From NCBI GenBank assembly GCA_002361875.1, contig DERX01000044.1, positions 1,810 through 17,180 of the forward strand: a DNA stretch of 15,371 nucleotides. Direction: 5' to 3'. The stretch comes from Ruminococcaceae bacterium UBA3329 (lineage in GTDB: Bacteria > Bacillota > Clostridia > Oscillospirales > Acutalibacteraceae). The translations under genes and the position numbers were made by a program. The notes beneath the pieces are model-generated. The model searched no databases. It was given only the letters and a program-made list of their open reading frames with translations, and had not been told where the DNA came from. Shown piece by piece: positions 15,309-15,371 of this stretch (its first letter is position 1; every line of letters starts with the position of its first letter).

Positions 15309-15371
15309 ATCGGACAGGCAAAAGAAAAGAATTTTAATCGAATACTGTTTTTATTTGTAATTTTTGAAAAA

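Noticed and set aside
15211..15321. Longer spoIIE start giving 797 residues
   Set aside because: The added 37 residues have no ribosome binding site, do not resemble SpoIIE, and would cover the TATAAT and Spo0A-box region. ATG 15210 has GAGGTG at the correct distance.
1..15371. Mobile elements, CRISPR arrays, tRNA/rRNA genes, defence or toxin systems
   Set aside because: No transposase, direct-repeat array, cloverleaf or recognisable defence gene was seen. All coding space is accounted for by conserved genes.

Overview
This window reads as the origin-proximal part of a chromosome from a spore-forming, low-to-moderate GC Firmicute, most likely a class Clostridia organism of the Oscillospiraceae/Ruminococcaceae type. 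The evidence is the Bacillus/Clostridia gene order dnaN - rlbA (S4 protein) - recF - remB (DUF370) - gyrB - gyrA, the spoIIE sporulation phosphatase, strong AGGAGG-type ribosome binding sites, and clostridial-looking gyrase and Mrp sequences. The family-level placement is inference. dnaA would be expected just left of position 1.

Layout. Positions 1-103 are the tail of the presumed dnaA-dnaN spacer, with one DnaA-box-like 9-mer. Positions 104-7515 hold the replication, repair and topology block: sliding clamp, RlbA-like S4 protein, RecF, RemB-like protein and both gyrase subunits, all on the + strand, with overlapping or abutting junctions between rlbA, recF and remB. Positions 7516-7642 are a 127-bp spacer. 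Positions 7643-12808 hold a second tight + strand run: an LCP-family cell-wall ligase, a CPBP-family membrane protease, the tRNA wobble enzymes TadA and MnmE, and an Mrp-type Fe-S carrier ATPase. Its gaps are 12, 6, 3 and 15 bp, so it is probably one operon. A strong 13-bp hairpin at 12811-12840 ends this run and also serves the convergent spoIIE gene (12928-15210, - strand). The spoIIE promoter region (15211-15310) carries a TATAAT element and a Spo0A-box match in the position expected for a Spo0A-activated promoter.

Working together: the first block loads and runs the replisome (clamp), repairs gaps (RecF) and sets supercoiling (GyrAB). The second block combines envelope assembly (LCP, CPBP) with translation fidelity (TadA and MnmE both act at tRNA position 34) and Fe-S cluster delivery. 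SpoIIE activates sigma-F in the forespore.

I see no mobile element, CRISPR array, tRNA, rRNA or toxin/defence system. The window is mostly conserved core genome. The most unusual points are the structured leader between dnaN and the S4 gene (two perfect hairpins plus a 19-codon upstream ORF), alanine at the quinolone-determining GyrA position, the low-complexity N-termini of the LCP and CPBP proteins, and the Spo0A-type spoIIE promoter.
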